From Pseudomonadota bacterium (GTDB taxonomy: Bacteria > Pseudomonadota > Gammaproteobacteria > Burkholderiales > Burkholderiaceae_B), in contig JAFAEO010000001.1 of assembly GCA_023423975.1 (NCBI GenBank), forward strand, positions 357,965-421,964: 64,000 bases of DNA, read 5' to 3'. Every line of letters begins with the position of its first letter. Position 1 is the first letter of the stretch. Shown here one piece after another: positions 1 through 9,128 of the stretch. The translations under genes and the position numbers were made by a program. Below the pieces are notes generated by a model that was not told the DNA's origin, ran no database searches, and was given only the letters and a program-made list of their open reading frames with translations.

Positions 1-407
1 ACTGATTTAACGTTAAGCACATCGTCGTCTGGAGATTTATTTTTTGTCATTCGTAACTAAAAATACGGAACAGGTACACTTTGCCGGGATGGCGCTGATG
101 CGCAACAGTATAAAGGAAAGCGCCGGGGCACAAGAGCCGAATCTGCGGTCGGATTGATCCGGCCTAATCCGTGGACCGTGCCACAAGTGGCCGTCAAGGC
201 TGGCCTCTAGATGGTGGTTCTTAAGGCGTAGCCCTTAATGTAGTCGTTCTTTTCAAGCCATGATTGTTCATCCACCCTTCAACACACTACCAGTATCTGC
301 ACATGGGCGTTCCTGGCAACCAAAACCGACGCACCTAAGCGCGCAGGCCTGCCTGATTACCGACATGTCTGCGCCCGCTGCAGCTACCCTGAACACATAT
401 GCAATCG
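1..407. other. Intergenic stretch without a supported gene
   Basis: No reading frame here has a convincing ribosome-binding site or recognisable protein. A 65-codon frame at 260-457 runs into the 3' end of the fetB-like gene on the other strand and has low-complexity, non-family content. I see no RNA gene or mobile-element end. The segment may hold the 3' flank of a gene lying to the left of the window. Confidence 0.5.
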
Positions 408-1208
408 CTAGGCAGACTCGTGCAATTTCCAATACAGGAAATTATGTTGCGGGCTGAACACGCGCCGATAGACCAGTAAAATAGCCAGCACGCATGCGAT
501 AGCCGAAGAGGCGGTCAGCAGAAACATCAGCAGGATCTGGTAACGGATGGCCTGCTCGGGATCCTGTCCCGCCAGGATCTGGCCGGTCATCATGCCCGGC
601 AGGCTGACCAGCCCGATCACCATCATGCTGTTGATGGTGGGCACCATCCCTGCCCGCACCGCCGTCTGCGCCGCTTCGCGATAGGCCTCCCAGCCGCTGG
701 CGCCAAGCGAGAGCATCATCTCTACATGATCACGCCGCTGCGTCAGTTCACTGGTAATGCGATCCAGCCCCAGCGACACGCCGGTCAGGGTATTGCCCAT
801 GATCATGCCCAGCACTGGAATCACATATTGAGGGGAATACCAGGGCTGTATACGCATGATCAATACCAGACCAATGGCCATGATCAGCCACGACGGTATC
901 CAGATTGAAAACAGGGCATCAAATTGCATGCCCCGGTAACGAATGCGACTGCGGTTTCTGGCCGCAAGCCCGGCAATCACGGTCATCACAGTCATGATTG
1001 CCAGCACGATATACCATTTATCAGCAGCAAACACCCATTTGAGAATCAGGCCGATGGCAAATAGCTGCACTACCATCCTTACAGAGGCAATCAACAATTG
1101 CCTTTCCAGCTTTAACCGCAACAGCAATGAAATCAAACCGTTGGCCAGGATAAGCAATGCCGCCAGACCGATTTCCCCGATCGATATTTCCATATATTCA
1201 AGATTCAT
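408..1208 (-). CDS. fetB: FetB-like ABC transporter permease (UPF0014)
   Basis: Integral membrane permease of 266 residues, the usual length for the FetB/YbbM family, with about seven hydrophobic segments. The family motif region around GMIMGNTLTGVSLGLDR (about residues 133-149) is present and is followed by the basic stretch seen in all members. In E. coli FetAB is linked to iron export and peroxide resistance; that role is known for the family and inferred here. Its start overlaps the stop of the ATPase gene by 4 bp (ATGA type), so the two are translationally coupled. No separate substrate-binding protein is nearby, which fits an exporter. Confidence 0.85.
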   Translation of the reverse strand: MNLEYMEISIGEIGLAALLILANGLISLLLRLKLERQLLIASVRMVVQLFAIGLILKWVFAADKWYIVLAIMTVMTVIAGLAARNRSRIRYRGMQFDALFSIWIPSWLIMAIGLVLIMRIQPWYSPQYVIPVLGMIMGNTLTGVSLGLDRITSELTQRRDHVEMMLSLGASGWEAYREAAQTAVRAGMVPTINSMMVIGLVSLPGMMTGQILAGQDPEQAIRYQILLMFLLTASSAIACVLAILLVYRRVFSPQHNFLYWKLHESA

Positions 1209-1924
1209 GCTTGCCTTCCTGCTATTTCATCGGTCGTGAGCCGACCACTATTCATGTGCCATACGCGATTCCCTACCCGAGCCTGTTGCTGTTCATCGTG
1301 ACTGATCCACAGCGTCGCAGTCTGGTGGTTGTTGACTTGCATCCAATGCTCAATCAGCTTTTCCACCAGTTGCGCCGTAGACTCATCCAGCGCCGAGGTA
1401 GGCTCATCCAGCAGCAAAAGACAGGGATCGAGCTGCAAGACGCGCAACAGGCACACCAGTTGCTTCTCTCCACCCGATAGCGTGTCCGAATCCTTGGCCA
1501 GAAAGGCGCCGGGACGGTCAATGGCGTGCAGAAACCGTTCAATTTTCTGCCGGTCGTACTTTTTATCCCGATTCACGGCAAGTCCGAAAGGGAAGGTCAG
1601 ATTGCCTTCAACGCTGGTGTGCAGCAACACCGGGCTTTGCCGGATATAGGCAACCTGAGCCCGGTAGCGACAAGCGTCGGCCGGTTGCACCGGCTTGCCG
1701 TGCAGGATCAGTTCGCCGGCATCGGGCTTGTCCAGCAAGGCCAGGGTTCGTACGAATACACTTTTGCCGGACCCCGAGGCGCCGGACAGCACGATGCGAT
1801 CGCCGCGCCCGACCGTGCAGTGCGCCGGATGCAGCAATATTTGACCGTTTAAAGGGTCTTTGCGACTGAGATTTCTGGCCTGCAGTAGCGCAGGCGTCTT
1901 TACTTCTGAATTATCGGTTACCAC
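1205..1924 (-). CDS. fetA: FetA-like ABC transporter ATP-binding protein
   Basis: ATPase of 239 residues. It has a Walker A (GASGSGKS, about residues 46-53), an ABC signature LSGGEKQ, and a Walker B LLLLDEPTSALD with the catalytic Glu, followed by the H-loop histidine in WISHDE. Pairs with the overlapping FetB-like permease; FetA homologues are short ABC ATPases of this size. The apparent start is a GTG with only a weak purine-rich stretch upstream, so the exact N-terminus is uncertain. It is the first gene of a two-gene minus-strand operon. Substrate (iron or another metal) is inferred from homology alone. Confidence 0.83.
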   Translation of the reverse strand: MVTDNSEVKTPALLQARNLSRKDPLNGQILLHPAHCTVGRGDRIVLSGASGSGKSVFVRTLALLDKPDAGELILHGKPVQPADACRYRAQVAYIRQSPVLLHTSVEGNLTFPFGLAVNRDKKYDRQKIERFLHAIDRPGAFLAKDSDTLSGGEKQLVCLLRVLQLDPCLLLLDEPTSALDESTAQLVEKLIEHWMQVNNHQTATLWISHDEQQQARVGNRVWHMNSGRLTTDEIAGRQA

Positions 1925-2090
1925 AACTTATGCTTACCATCGTTGACGACGGTGTCGCAGGACAACCGTCAAAAGGCTGCGGACCAATGCCGCGACACCA
2001 TCGGGCCACAGTAAAGCGGGCTCATCGCCACTCACTGGGAACTGGCACAATATACACCGAAAGCGCGGCTCAGACACGCCATGAGCAGGC

Positions 2091-3833
2091 TCAAACGGCC
2101 GGTTTGGCGACGTTGCCTTGCATGAGGAATGGAATGCGCAATACAACGTCCCGGTCCTTCTGTTTTTCGGCCTCGGGAAGCATTGCCCATTCCAGCAAAG
2201 AAGGATGCAAGCGTCGCTGGTCATCACGCTGGGCGCCGTAGCGCCAGCCCGCCAGGTAGCGTTGCGCCATCCAGCGGGTATGCTCCACCTGTGCGAGCAT
2301 CTCCACCTCATCGGCGGTAAATGAGAGCGCGTCCTGCGCACCCGCCCCCTGCTCCTGTGTTAGCGCCAGTTTTCCGCACATAGCCAGTTTGTAGGCAATA
2401 TGATCCGCCTGCGCACGATTCGCGTCCTTGGCCTGTTCACCCAACCGATCCCACGATTGCTTATAAGCTTCGCTTTCGCTCAGAGACCCTTGCTGTGGCG
2501 CAAGTTGCTGCAGATAGTCTTCGTGAATGCTGCGCGCCGTGACGTCCAGCCGCTCCTGCGTAATCAGCTCCACCTGGCACACCGATTCCAGACTGCCAAA
2601 AAAGGTCAGGCGATTCAATCTGCTCTGCCGCGACTTGAGTAGCGCATTCAGGCCATCATTGTGATAATTCAAGGCGAACACGCGAAACGCAGCTGCGGGC
2701 GTCGCGTGCAATATTTCCAGTGATAGTTTGAGATTGGCCGAATCGTCGTCAAATGCAGCAATCACCACGGGGACAAGATGAGCCGGCGGATCAATGACGA
2801 ACTCGTTCAAAATATGATCATATGCGCCATCAAATGGCATATATTTGATGGACGCCACCATTGCGGCGCCAGGATACTCGGCAGCCAGTTGCCTGCCTGC
2901 CTGCTCGGCGTCTGCGCCGTACACAATAATGTCGGGCGAAGCCGGATTAATCGTATGCATCACCTGCAGCGCCTGCACCAGCAAGGCTTTGGCCGTCTCT
3001 CCGGCACCAAAGACAATCAGCCGAAAGGCCGCATTCGGATCGCGCAATGGCTGGGCATAATCATAAGCAAGTCGTGCAAAGAACTGCCGGGCAATCATCT
3101 GATGGTGATTGAAAAAACGCAAATCAATGCCGTTTTTCTTTTCATCTTCAAAATAGTCTGATTGCTGCAGCATGGTGCTTACCTTGGCATTGCCTATATG
3201 CAAGAAACAGCGTACCTGATATTTGCCTGGGTGCTTTTGCGTAATCTGATGCAGTGCCCGCACCACATTGATGGTAGTCTGCTCTTTATCCAGAAAACAA
3301 ATCATGAATCGCGCGCTGCGAATACCGGCGTCCTGAAGTACCGTGCTTTGCGTACCATCGCCGAAATATACAAGATGGCCATCACGCCGCAGTGCTCCCG
3401 CATTACAGTGATCTGCATCCAGCTCAATGGCCACCCCCGTTGTATCATGAGCGCGCTTCAGGTCGCCCAGCAATGCCCGGCCTTTTTGGTTAATGCCAAT
3501 CACCAGCACCTGGTTGCGTCTGAACAGTAGCCGAAATTGGGTGTAGTACTCAACAAAAAGCTTCTGGGCGATCCGGTACATCCCTGCCAGCAGCGCCAGC
3601 GTCACCACGATTTTGACCAATGTCAGTTGCCATGGCAGGTTTTCCGGCGGCAAAGAAGACGATACCGGGTCCGATCCCATCAGCGTTCGCAAGGTGCGAT
3701 ATAGTCTTTCGGGCAGATAGAGCCATTCATTGATTTGTGGGTAATGCTGTCCCAGGCCGTTCCAGGTCAACACGATGACGGCAAGCCCACCCAGCATGAC
3801 CAGAATGCTTTTTGTACGGCGCGATAATTTCAT
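2091..3833 (-). CDS. Membrane-anchored TrkA-N-like NAD-binding protein with C-terminal RyR domain
   Basis: Protein of 580 residues. Two hydrophobic segments (about 10-27 and 69-88) flank a short loop. After them comes a Rossmann-type TrkA-N/RCK domain beginning VLVIGINQKG (109-118), with an acidic residue at the end of the second strand (E137). A second Rossmann-like motif, LIVFGAGETAKALL, starts near residue 273. The last 65 residues match the ryanodine-receptor (RyR) domain: HTRWMAQRYLAGWRYG, then a conserved L-W and an EKQKDRD segment. Prokaryotic RyR domains are reported in nucleotide-centred conflict and signalling systems. The ATG follows directly on the TAA of the TIR gene upstream, so the two are surely co-transcribed and probably translationally coupled. 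Whether it conducts ions, senses a nucleotide or acts as effector cannot be read from the sequence. Confidence 0.75.
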   Translation of the reverse strand: MKLSRRTKSILVMLGGLAVIVLTWNGLGQHYPQINEWLYLPERLYRTLRTLMGSDPVSSSLPPENLPWQLTLVKIVVTLALLAGMYRIAQKLFVEYYTQFRLLFRRNQVLVIGINQKGRALLGDLKRAHDTTGVAIELDADHCNAGALRRDGHLVYFGDGTQSTVLQDAGIRSARFMICFLDKEQTTINVVRALHQITQKHPGKYQVRCFLHIGNAKVSTMLQQSDYFEDEKKNGIDLRFFNHHQMIARQFFARLAYDYAQPLRDPNAAFRLIVFGAGETAKALLVQALQVMHTINPASPDIIVYGADAEQAGRQLAAEYPGAAMVASIKYMPFDGAYDHILNEFVIDPPAHLVPVVIAAFDDDSANLKLSLEILHATPAAAFRVFALNYHNDGLNALLKSRQSRLNRLTFFGSLESVCQVELITQERLDVTARSIHEDYLQQLAPQQGSLSESEAYKQSWDRLGEQAKDANRAQADHIAYKLAMCGKLALTQEQGAGAQDALSFTADEVEMLAQVEHTRWMAQRYLAGWRYGAQRDDQRRLHPSLLEWAMLPEAEKQKDRDVVLRIPFLMQGNVAKPAV

Positions 3834-6800
3834 TTATGGATGCTCCTGCACGTTTTTCTGCGCCTGCTCAAGCAGCGTCACGGTTTTCTTCCTGACACTT
3901 TCATCCTTTACCCGATGAAGCTGCAGTTGAGTCATGCGTATCAGGTTATTGGCTACAAATGCGGTGTGCTTATTCTGACTGAAATACACGGCAAGCGCAG
4001 CCCGCGCTTGCGGATGAAAGCGCCAATAGTTGTAGATCAGGCGCAACTGATCCAGATTACGGATGGGAAGTTGTTTTTCGATATAAGCCGTCAGCGGCAC
4101 GGTGGAATCGGGCACCAAAGGGCGATTGTACGGATCCTGAAAGAACCATGACTCAGGACGCTGCGCCACACTGGGCGCGTCTACGACGGCCGCGGCGTCG
4201 TTGTCATATTTTTTGCCAAAGTAGATTTCACTTTGATCTGCCAGCTCCTGCACCGGCCCAAGCAAGGCATCAGGCACCGCCCACACATTCAGTATTGACT
4301 GACGGCTGCGTGTGTCCAGCGTGACGATGTCCTTGCCATTAGGCAACAACACAACGTCGTCTATCCGACTGATGGCAAATGGCATCACAACCGGCATCCC
4401 GGTCTGAGTGTCATACATGGCAATGCCCTTGTCACTGCGTAGCTCCAGCGGATCGGAAGCAAAAAGCAGCTGGCCGTCCCGGGAAAATTTCAAATAACCG
4501 CCTGCCGCATCATTTCTGATTTTCTGCCCAACAGCCTGCTTGCGATCCAGGTTCCACAAGCGAATATATTTATTGTCTTCGGCCATGGCAAGCATATTGC
4601 CGTCCGGGCTCAATTCGGCCTTCGGTGAATCTCCCGCGGTAGGCAGCGTGAGGTGGCTGACAAAATCTTTCAGATCATACAGCTGGGCCATGCCGTTGAA
4701 AAAAGCCAGCAGGTATTTATTGTCTGGCGTGAAATAGGCGCCCTTGAGCTCGGTCTGCTCCCGGTGCAGTATCTCCCCGGTGGCAACCTGCTGCACCCGC
4801 CACTTGTTTGGCGACTCCAGAACCAGGATGGTCGACAAGTCGGCAGACAGTTTATATTTCTCGTTTTTACGCAAGCCAAAAGTCTGCTTACGGTTTCCTG
4901 TCTCTATTTCCCAGATTGCCATTTTCTCGTCGTCAATTCGGGAGGACACCGTGCTCCCATCATGGCTGAACGATATCACGCCTCTGACTGATAAGGGCTT
5001 GCCCATCGGCTTACCTGTTGTGGCACGATAAAACCGCAATGTACTCATACCCTGCCTGGGTTCGGAAATGGTGTAGACATAGTCCTGTTCGCTGGCAACG
5101 CCAAAGCGGTCAATTTGCTCCGGCGTGCGTATGAAATCTCTGAGTTTGCTGTTGCCTCCCAGCGCTGCGTACTGCAGGTTATGACTATCTTTTTTCAAAA
5201 GCACAACGCCTTTGCCATCTGGCATGGCGCGAAAAGACATCAGATCCGGGCCTAGATTCAATTGCGAACGCAATAATGGCGGCGCCAGATCAGTGACCAG
5301 AAAAAATATTCCTTCCTGATTCTCCACACGTTGTGTGAGGTCAGGAGACACATTGGCTACGTCATCACGCAGCATGGCCGAAAGGCTGACACCGGCGTTA
5401 CCGGAGGTCACCGGCGTGTTGTTGTCGATATCGTACACAGTGTAGTTACTCTGCCAGACCACGACAAAAGACCTGCCATCTTCGTTGAAATAAATATCGT
5501 CTGGAATCAGCTGGCCAGCAACTTTGGCGATCTGGCTATCGTCGCGCCGCAAGTCGATGTGATACAGGCCGTTGGCCGCACGCACAAAAACATGACGTGC
5601 ATCCGGGCTGAACCTTACCCAGATAATCCCGCCCGGCACCACATAATCCCTGGCCTGCTGCAGTTTTGCGTCAGCATCCATGGGATACACGCGCACACGG
5701 TTGTCATTATCCTCGGTCTCGTGAAATGCAATGGCGTTGCCCTGCGGAGCAAACAGGTAGCGTTGAGTGTTGCCGCCCTCGTGTTGTCGCACCGGAACCT
5801 GGTCAATTACCGTCAGTCGGTCTTGCGTATTGAAGAGCAGTGATTTGATGTACTGCATCTTGCCGTCGACGACATGCCAGCCCTGTATCACGAGCCACTT
5901 GCCATCCGCACCTGGCGCAAAGGAGACGATACGCAAATCGTCGGGCGCTTTATAAACCGTCTCTTGCGGCTTACCATCCTGCCACTTTTCTATCGTGTTG
6001 TCCGCAGTCATAAAATACAGCGCGTTCTGGCCGTCAAACGCCAGTTTCGAGAAAGCGTTGGCTTTGGCGTCAGTCACTATGGCATGCAGTTTCTGCGCGT
6101 ATGCATCCCATATCTGCAGGCCTCGCTGCTCGTTGGATGTCGCATTAAGTGCCGCGATCCAATGGCCGTCGGGGCTGAACACGGGTGTTGAATCCAGTCT
6201 GGGCATCGGCGTCATGCCGTTCTGGCGCATCAGCATCGATTGCAGGTATAGCGCGGTCCGTTCATTACCATAGCGGGCAGCGGCCGCCATATACGCAGCA
6301 CCCTCTCCCACTTCCTTCTGATCAATCTTGTTCAGGCCAGACAAAAACAATGAGCGCGACAGCATGGTTTGCGCGGCATTGCGTTCTGTCCAGGCATATA
6401 CACCCAGCGCCATTGCCATGACGGCCAGCACCCCGATCACAACCGCAATCCGCTTGACAATCTTCGTGCGTTGCCTGGCCTTGGCCAGCTGATAGGCCTG
6501 ATCGCGCTGGGTCAGGTCGCCCAGCGGCACGTCAAGCACACCCGCAATAATCTTGAGCTTGGCCAAATCAAGACGATCCTTGTACGCCTGAACGCGACGC
6601 TCCACTTCCTTTCTGGACAGGGTTCGGTCGCCCTGCAAAGACTGCCTGTAGGCTTCGGGCGTCGTAAAACCCTGGTCCTGCGTACCGGGCAGACGAACGT
6701 CCGCTGCGATAGGCTCCTGATTTACGCTGTGATCGATATTGCCGGACTCATCTACACGATAACGCAGCACTTCCGGAAAACACTGCTGCGCAGAAGACTC

Positions 6801-7205
6801 TGTGCCGTATTCCGGTTCCCCGGCTAGAATCAGCGCAATAATCCGATCGCCCTTGCCGGTTTGTTTGAAACGGCGCAACTCTTCGCTTACATAAACAGAA
6901 CGGGCCGATTGTGGTGAGCTCAGGTAGACTAGATAGGATGAGGCGTCAAGCGCTGCAGTCAGCGCCGAGGACAAACTGGCGCTAGCCGACAGTTCCTTTT
7001 CATCCTGAAAAACCGGGTAGATCTGCGCCGCAATAGGCTTGCCGGCGCGATTGGGTCTACCCACCAGGTCGGCAGGCACCTCGTAAGTTTCCAGTTCGTG
7101 ATGCAGCCAGTCTGCCCATTTGCGCCCCTCCTGTCTGTTATCAGCGTGGCTGTAACTGATAAATGCCGCATAGGTCAGCCGGTTGTCTGCCGTTTCTTCG
7201 GTCAT
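3834..7205 (-). CDS. TIR domain, transmembrane helix and WD40-like beta-propeller protein
   Basis: Protein of about 1123 residues from the ATG at 7205; an upstream TTG at 7232 lacks a better ribosome-binding site. Domain order: TIR domain (about 12-140) opening with AFISYSHAD, with a likely catalytic Glu in the YVSEELRRF segment (E108/E109); a linker; one transmembrane helix (about 250-272); then some 700 residues of repeats of the F-SPDG-W-A / LWDL type that form WD40-like propellers; and a short helical tail. TIR domains of this kind can cleave NAD+ or make cyclic nucleotides. If the N-terminus is cytoplasmic, the propeller lies in the periplasm and could be the sensor. It abuts the TrkA-N/RyR gene. 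Antiviral defence or stress signalling is inference. Confidence 0.78.
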   Translation of the reverse strand: MTEETADNRLTYAAFISYSHADNRQEGRKWADWLHHELETYEVPADLVGRPNRAGKPIAAQIYPVFQDEKELSASASLSSALTAALDASSYLVYLSSPQSARSVYVSEELRRFKQTGKGDRIIALILAGEPEYGTESSAQQCFPEVLRYRVDESGNIDHSVNQEPIAADVRLPGTQDQGFTTPEAYRQSLQGDRTLSRKEVERRVQAYKDRLDLAKLKIIAGVLDVPLGDLTQRDQAYQLAKARQRTKIVKRIAVVIGVLAVMAMALGVYAWTERNAAQTMLSRSLFLSGLNKIDQKEVGEGAAYMAAAARYGNERTALYLQSMLMRQNGMTPMPRLDSTPVFSPDGHWIAALNATSNEQRGLQIWDAYAQKLHAIVTDAKANAFSKLAFDGQNALYFMTADNTIEKWQDGKPQETVYKAPDDLRIVSFAPGADGKWLVIQGWHVVDGKMQYIKSLLFNTQDRLTVIDQVPVRQHEGGNTQRYLFAPQGNAIAFHETEDNDNRVRVYPMDADAKLQQARDYVVPGGIIWVRFSPDARHVFVRAANGLYHIDLRRDDSQIAKVAGQLIPDDIYFNEDGRSFVVVWQSNYTVYDIDNNTPVTSGNAGVSLSAMLRDDVANVSPDLTQRVENQEGIFFLVTDLAPPLLRSQLNLGPDLMSFRAMPDGKGVVLLKKDSHNLQYAALGGNSKLRDFIRTPEQIDRFGVASEQDYVYTISEPRQGMSTLRFYRATTGKPMGKPLSVRGVISFSHDGSTVSSRIDDEKMAIWEIETGNRKQTFGLRKNEKYKLSADLSTILVLESPNKWRVQQVATGEILHREQTELKGAYFTPDNKYLLAFFNGMAQLYDLKDFVSHLTLPTAGDSPKAELSPDGNMLAMAEDNKYIRLWNLDRKQAVGQKIRNDAAGGYLKFSRDGQLLFASDPLELRSDKGIAMYDTQTGMPVVMPFAISRIDDVVLLPNGKDIVTLDTRSRQSILNVWAVPDALLGPVQELADQSEIYFGKKYDNDAAAVVDAPSVAQRPESWFFQDPYNRPLVPDSTVPLTAYIEKQLPIRNLDQLRLIYNYWRFHPQARAALAVYFSQNKHTAFVANNLIRMTQLQLHRVKDESVRKKTVTLLEQAQKNVQEHP

Positions 7206-7345
7206 ATTATCTTTATGCTGACAGGCTCCCAAGCCATGGTTTTACTGTAGATCGGCGCTATAGACAATAGCCGGCCACCCGGTTTACGACAAAATGATGT
7301 ATCGGATTGTGAATTCCTTATTGCGCTTGTGTTAGCGCGGCACGT

Positions 7346-7774
7346 TCACAACGGCTGCCACGGATCATAACTGGTGAAATTCCAGATGTTGCCTTCCATG
7401 TCTTTGGCGTCATAGGAACGCCCCGGGTAGCCTTGGTTATCGTAAGGCGGCTGGATAATAATGGCGCCACACCTGGCAGCATGCTCAGCATGGGCATCAG
7501 GGTCATCAACACGCATGCAAATGCACATGGTGATGCCACGCGCTTCGTCGGGTGTCAGCCAGTGATATAGATCCTTGGTTGGCGACTCCCGATCACTGCC
7601 CAGCATGATCATATTATTGCCAATAACCAGTTGGGCGTGATGAACGATATTCGGGTCTTTTTCGTCTGTGTAGACCGCATGGCGGGTAAACCCAAATGCC
7701 TCGCACAAAAAACGAATCGCTGCGGGCGCATCCTTGTACCGCAGACAGGGAATAACGGCGCTTTTTTCCAACAT
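7346..7774 (-). CDS. VOC-family (glyoxalase/PhnB-like) protein
   Basis: Small protein of 142 residues beginning MLEKSAVIPCLRYKDAPAA. The start at 7774 is chosen because an AGGAGG lies 7 bases upstream; a longer frame to 7846 adds an unlikely Cys/Ser-rich leader. The fold shows the paired beta-alpha-beta-beta-beta pattern of vicinal-oxygen-chelate proteins: the AIRFLCEAFGF helix, the HAQLVIGNNMIMLG strand and, near the C-terminus, GRSYDAKDMEGNIW. Members bind a divalent metal and act in detoxification, resistance or ring cleavage. The exact substrate is not predictable. It appears to be a single-gene unit. Confidence 0.75.
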   Translation of the reverse strand: MLEKSAVIPCLRYKDAPAAIRFLCEAFGFTRHAVYTDEKDPNIVHHAQLVIGNNMIMLGSDRESPTKDLYHWLTPDEARGITMCICMRVDDPDAHAEHAARCGAIIIQPPYDNQGYPGRSYDAKDMEGNIWNFTSYDPWQPL

Positions 7775-8067
7775 GATGATCCTCCTGATCCAGTCAGAAC
7801 GGCAAGAGCAATCGGCACTTACATTTGGGCTTGAACACGCCAGCAAACGTGTACGTTCTTTGGCCCGGATTGCTCATTACCTCAATAGTGAATTTGCAGC
7901 ATGATGCCCGCGCACATGTCTACTGGCGCGCCATGACCGTCGCGCCGTATCCGTTGCTATTGCATGCCCCTCGCAGGCAAAAATCACAGCCAGCATACCA
8001 ACTCAGGATGAGTAGCGTATTATCTGGCCATGACCGGTGGCGACAATGCTATACGATCATTGGTGCT

Positions 8068-9036
8068 TTATAGTTTACTGGGTTTCACGCCAGATGCCTT
8101 TGCAGCCTCGCCCCAGAATTTAATTTCTTTTTCAATAAATGCCTGACTGTCCTGCGGCGAGGCGATGAAGACTTCATTGCCGATGGTTGCCAGTTTAGTT
8201 TTCAATTGCGGATCGCGCAGGATTTTTTGCATGGCATCGTTCAACACCTGCACCGTATCGTCCGGGGTACCGGCAGGCGCAAGCAGCGCGATCCAGGCAG
8301 TTGCATCAAAACCAGGCACGCCCAGTTCGGCCAACGGCTTTACGCCGGCAAAGGCCTGGGACCCGCTTTTATTTGCCACGCCGAACACTTTAAGGCGACC
8401 ATCCTGAACCAGGGGCTTGATCGCCGGCGCCGCTTCAAACATGACCGAGGTATCGCCCCCGACCAGACCTGCAACGGCCGCAGTCGCACCGCGATAAGGC
8501 ACGTGCAACAAGTTCAGTGCAGTCTGGTGCTTGAACATTTCCATCGTCAGATGATTGGTCAGGCCAACGCCGCCAGAACCGTAGTTGATCTTGCCGTCAT
8601 TCTGTTTCAGATAACTGATGAGCTCGGGCACCGTATTGGCCGGAAAATCCTTGCGCGTTACCAGAAAAAGCGGCACTTTGGAAACCAGCCCCACTGCCCT
8701 GAAGTCCTTGAGCGTGTCATACGGCAGATTGGTGTACAGCGAAGGGTTGATAGCCAGTGGCCCGGAAGCCCCGATCAGCAGCCGATAGCCATCCGGTTTT
8801 TCGCGTTTTGCCGCCTCCAGACCAATGATGCCACCCGCACCCCCCTTGTTTTCCACGACAAAAGGTTGTTTCAAATGCTTCGACAACTGCTCGGCCAGCA
8901 GTCGTCCGATAATATCGGTGGTCTGGCCACTCGGATAGGGAATCGTAATGTGTACACTTTTTTCGGGGTACGCGGCATGAGCACCCACAGGCAATAGGGC
9001 AAGCAGGGTCAGCAATAGCGCGGGCAGTTTTCTCAT
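8068..9036 (-). CDS. Bug/TctC-family periplasmic substrate-binding protein
   Basis: Receptor of 322 residues with a Sec signal peptide ending AHA-AYPEK at about residue 22. Family marks are VHITIPYPSGQTTDIIGR (the phosphate/carboxylate-binding loop), VVENKGGAGGIIG, and the late segment VLNDAMQKILRDPQ. Bug proteins bind carboxylates in a closed two-lobe pocket and usually deliver them to a TctAB membrane pair, which is not encoded in this window. An SD-like GGAG precedes the ATG. It lies on the same strand as, and downstream of, the GntR regulator gene, so both may respond to the same compound as the divergent 10.1-13.6 kb operon. Confidence 0.87.
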   Translation of the reverse strand: MRKLPALLLTLLALLPVGAHAAYPEKSVHITIPYPSGQTTDIIGRLLAEQLSKHLKQPFVVENKGGAGGIIGLEAAKREKPDGYRLLIGASGPLAINPSLYTNLPYDTLKDFRAVGLVSKVPLFLVTRKDFPANTVPELISYLKQNDGKINYGSGGVGLTNHLTMEMFKHQTALNLLHVPYRGATAAVAGLVGGDTSVMFEAAPAIKPLVQDGRLKVFGVANKSGSQAFAGVKPLAELGVPGFDATAWIALLAPAGTPDDTVQVLNDAMQKILRDPQLKTKLATIGNEVFIASPQDSQAFIEKEIKFWGEAAKASGVKPSKL

Positions 9037-9128
9037 TTATGTCTCCGTTTATAACATTGTTGTCTCAGGTGCTTATTGTCTTGGCACTTTGTGTTGGCAC
9101 TTCAACCGCGTGGGGCAAGGTATCGATT

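Noticed and set aside
260..457. Open frame of 65 codons near the left end
   Set aside because: No ribosome-binding site or family pattern, and it overlaps the 3' end of the fetB-like gene on the opposite strand.
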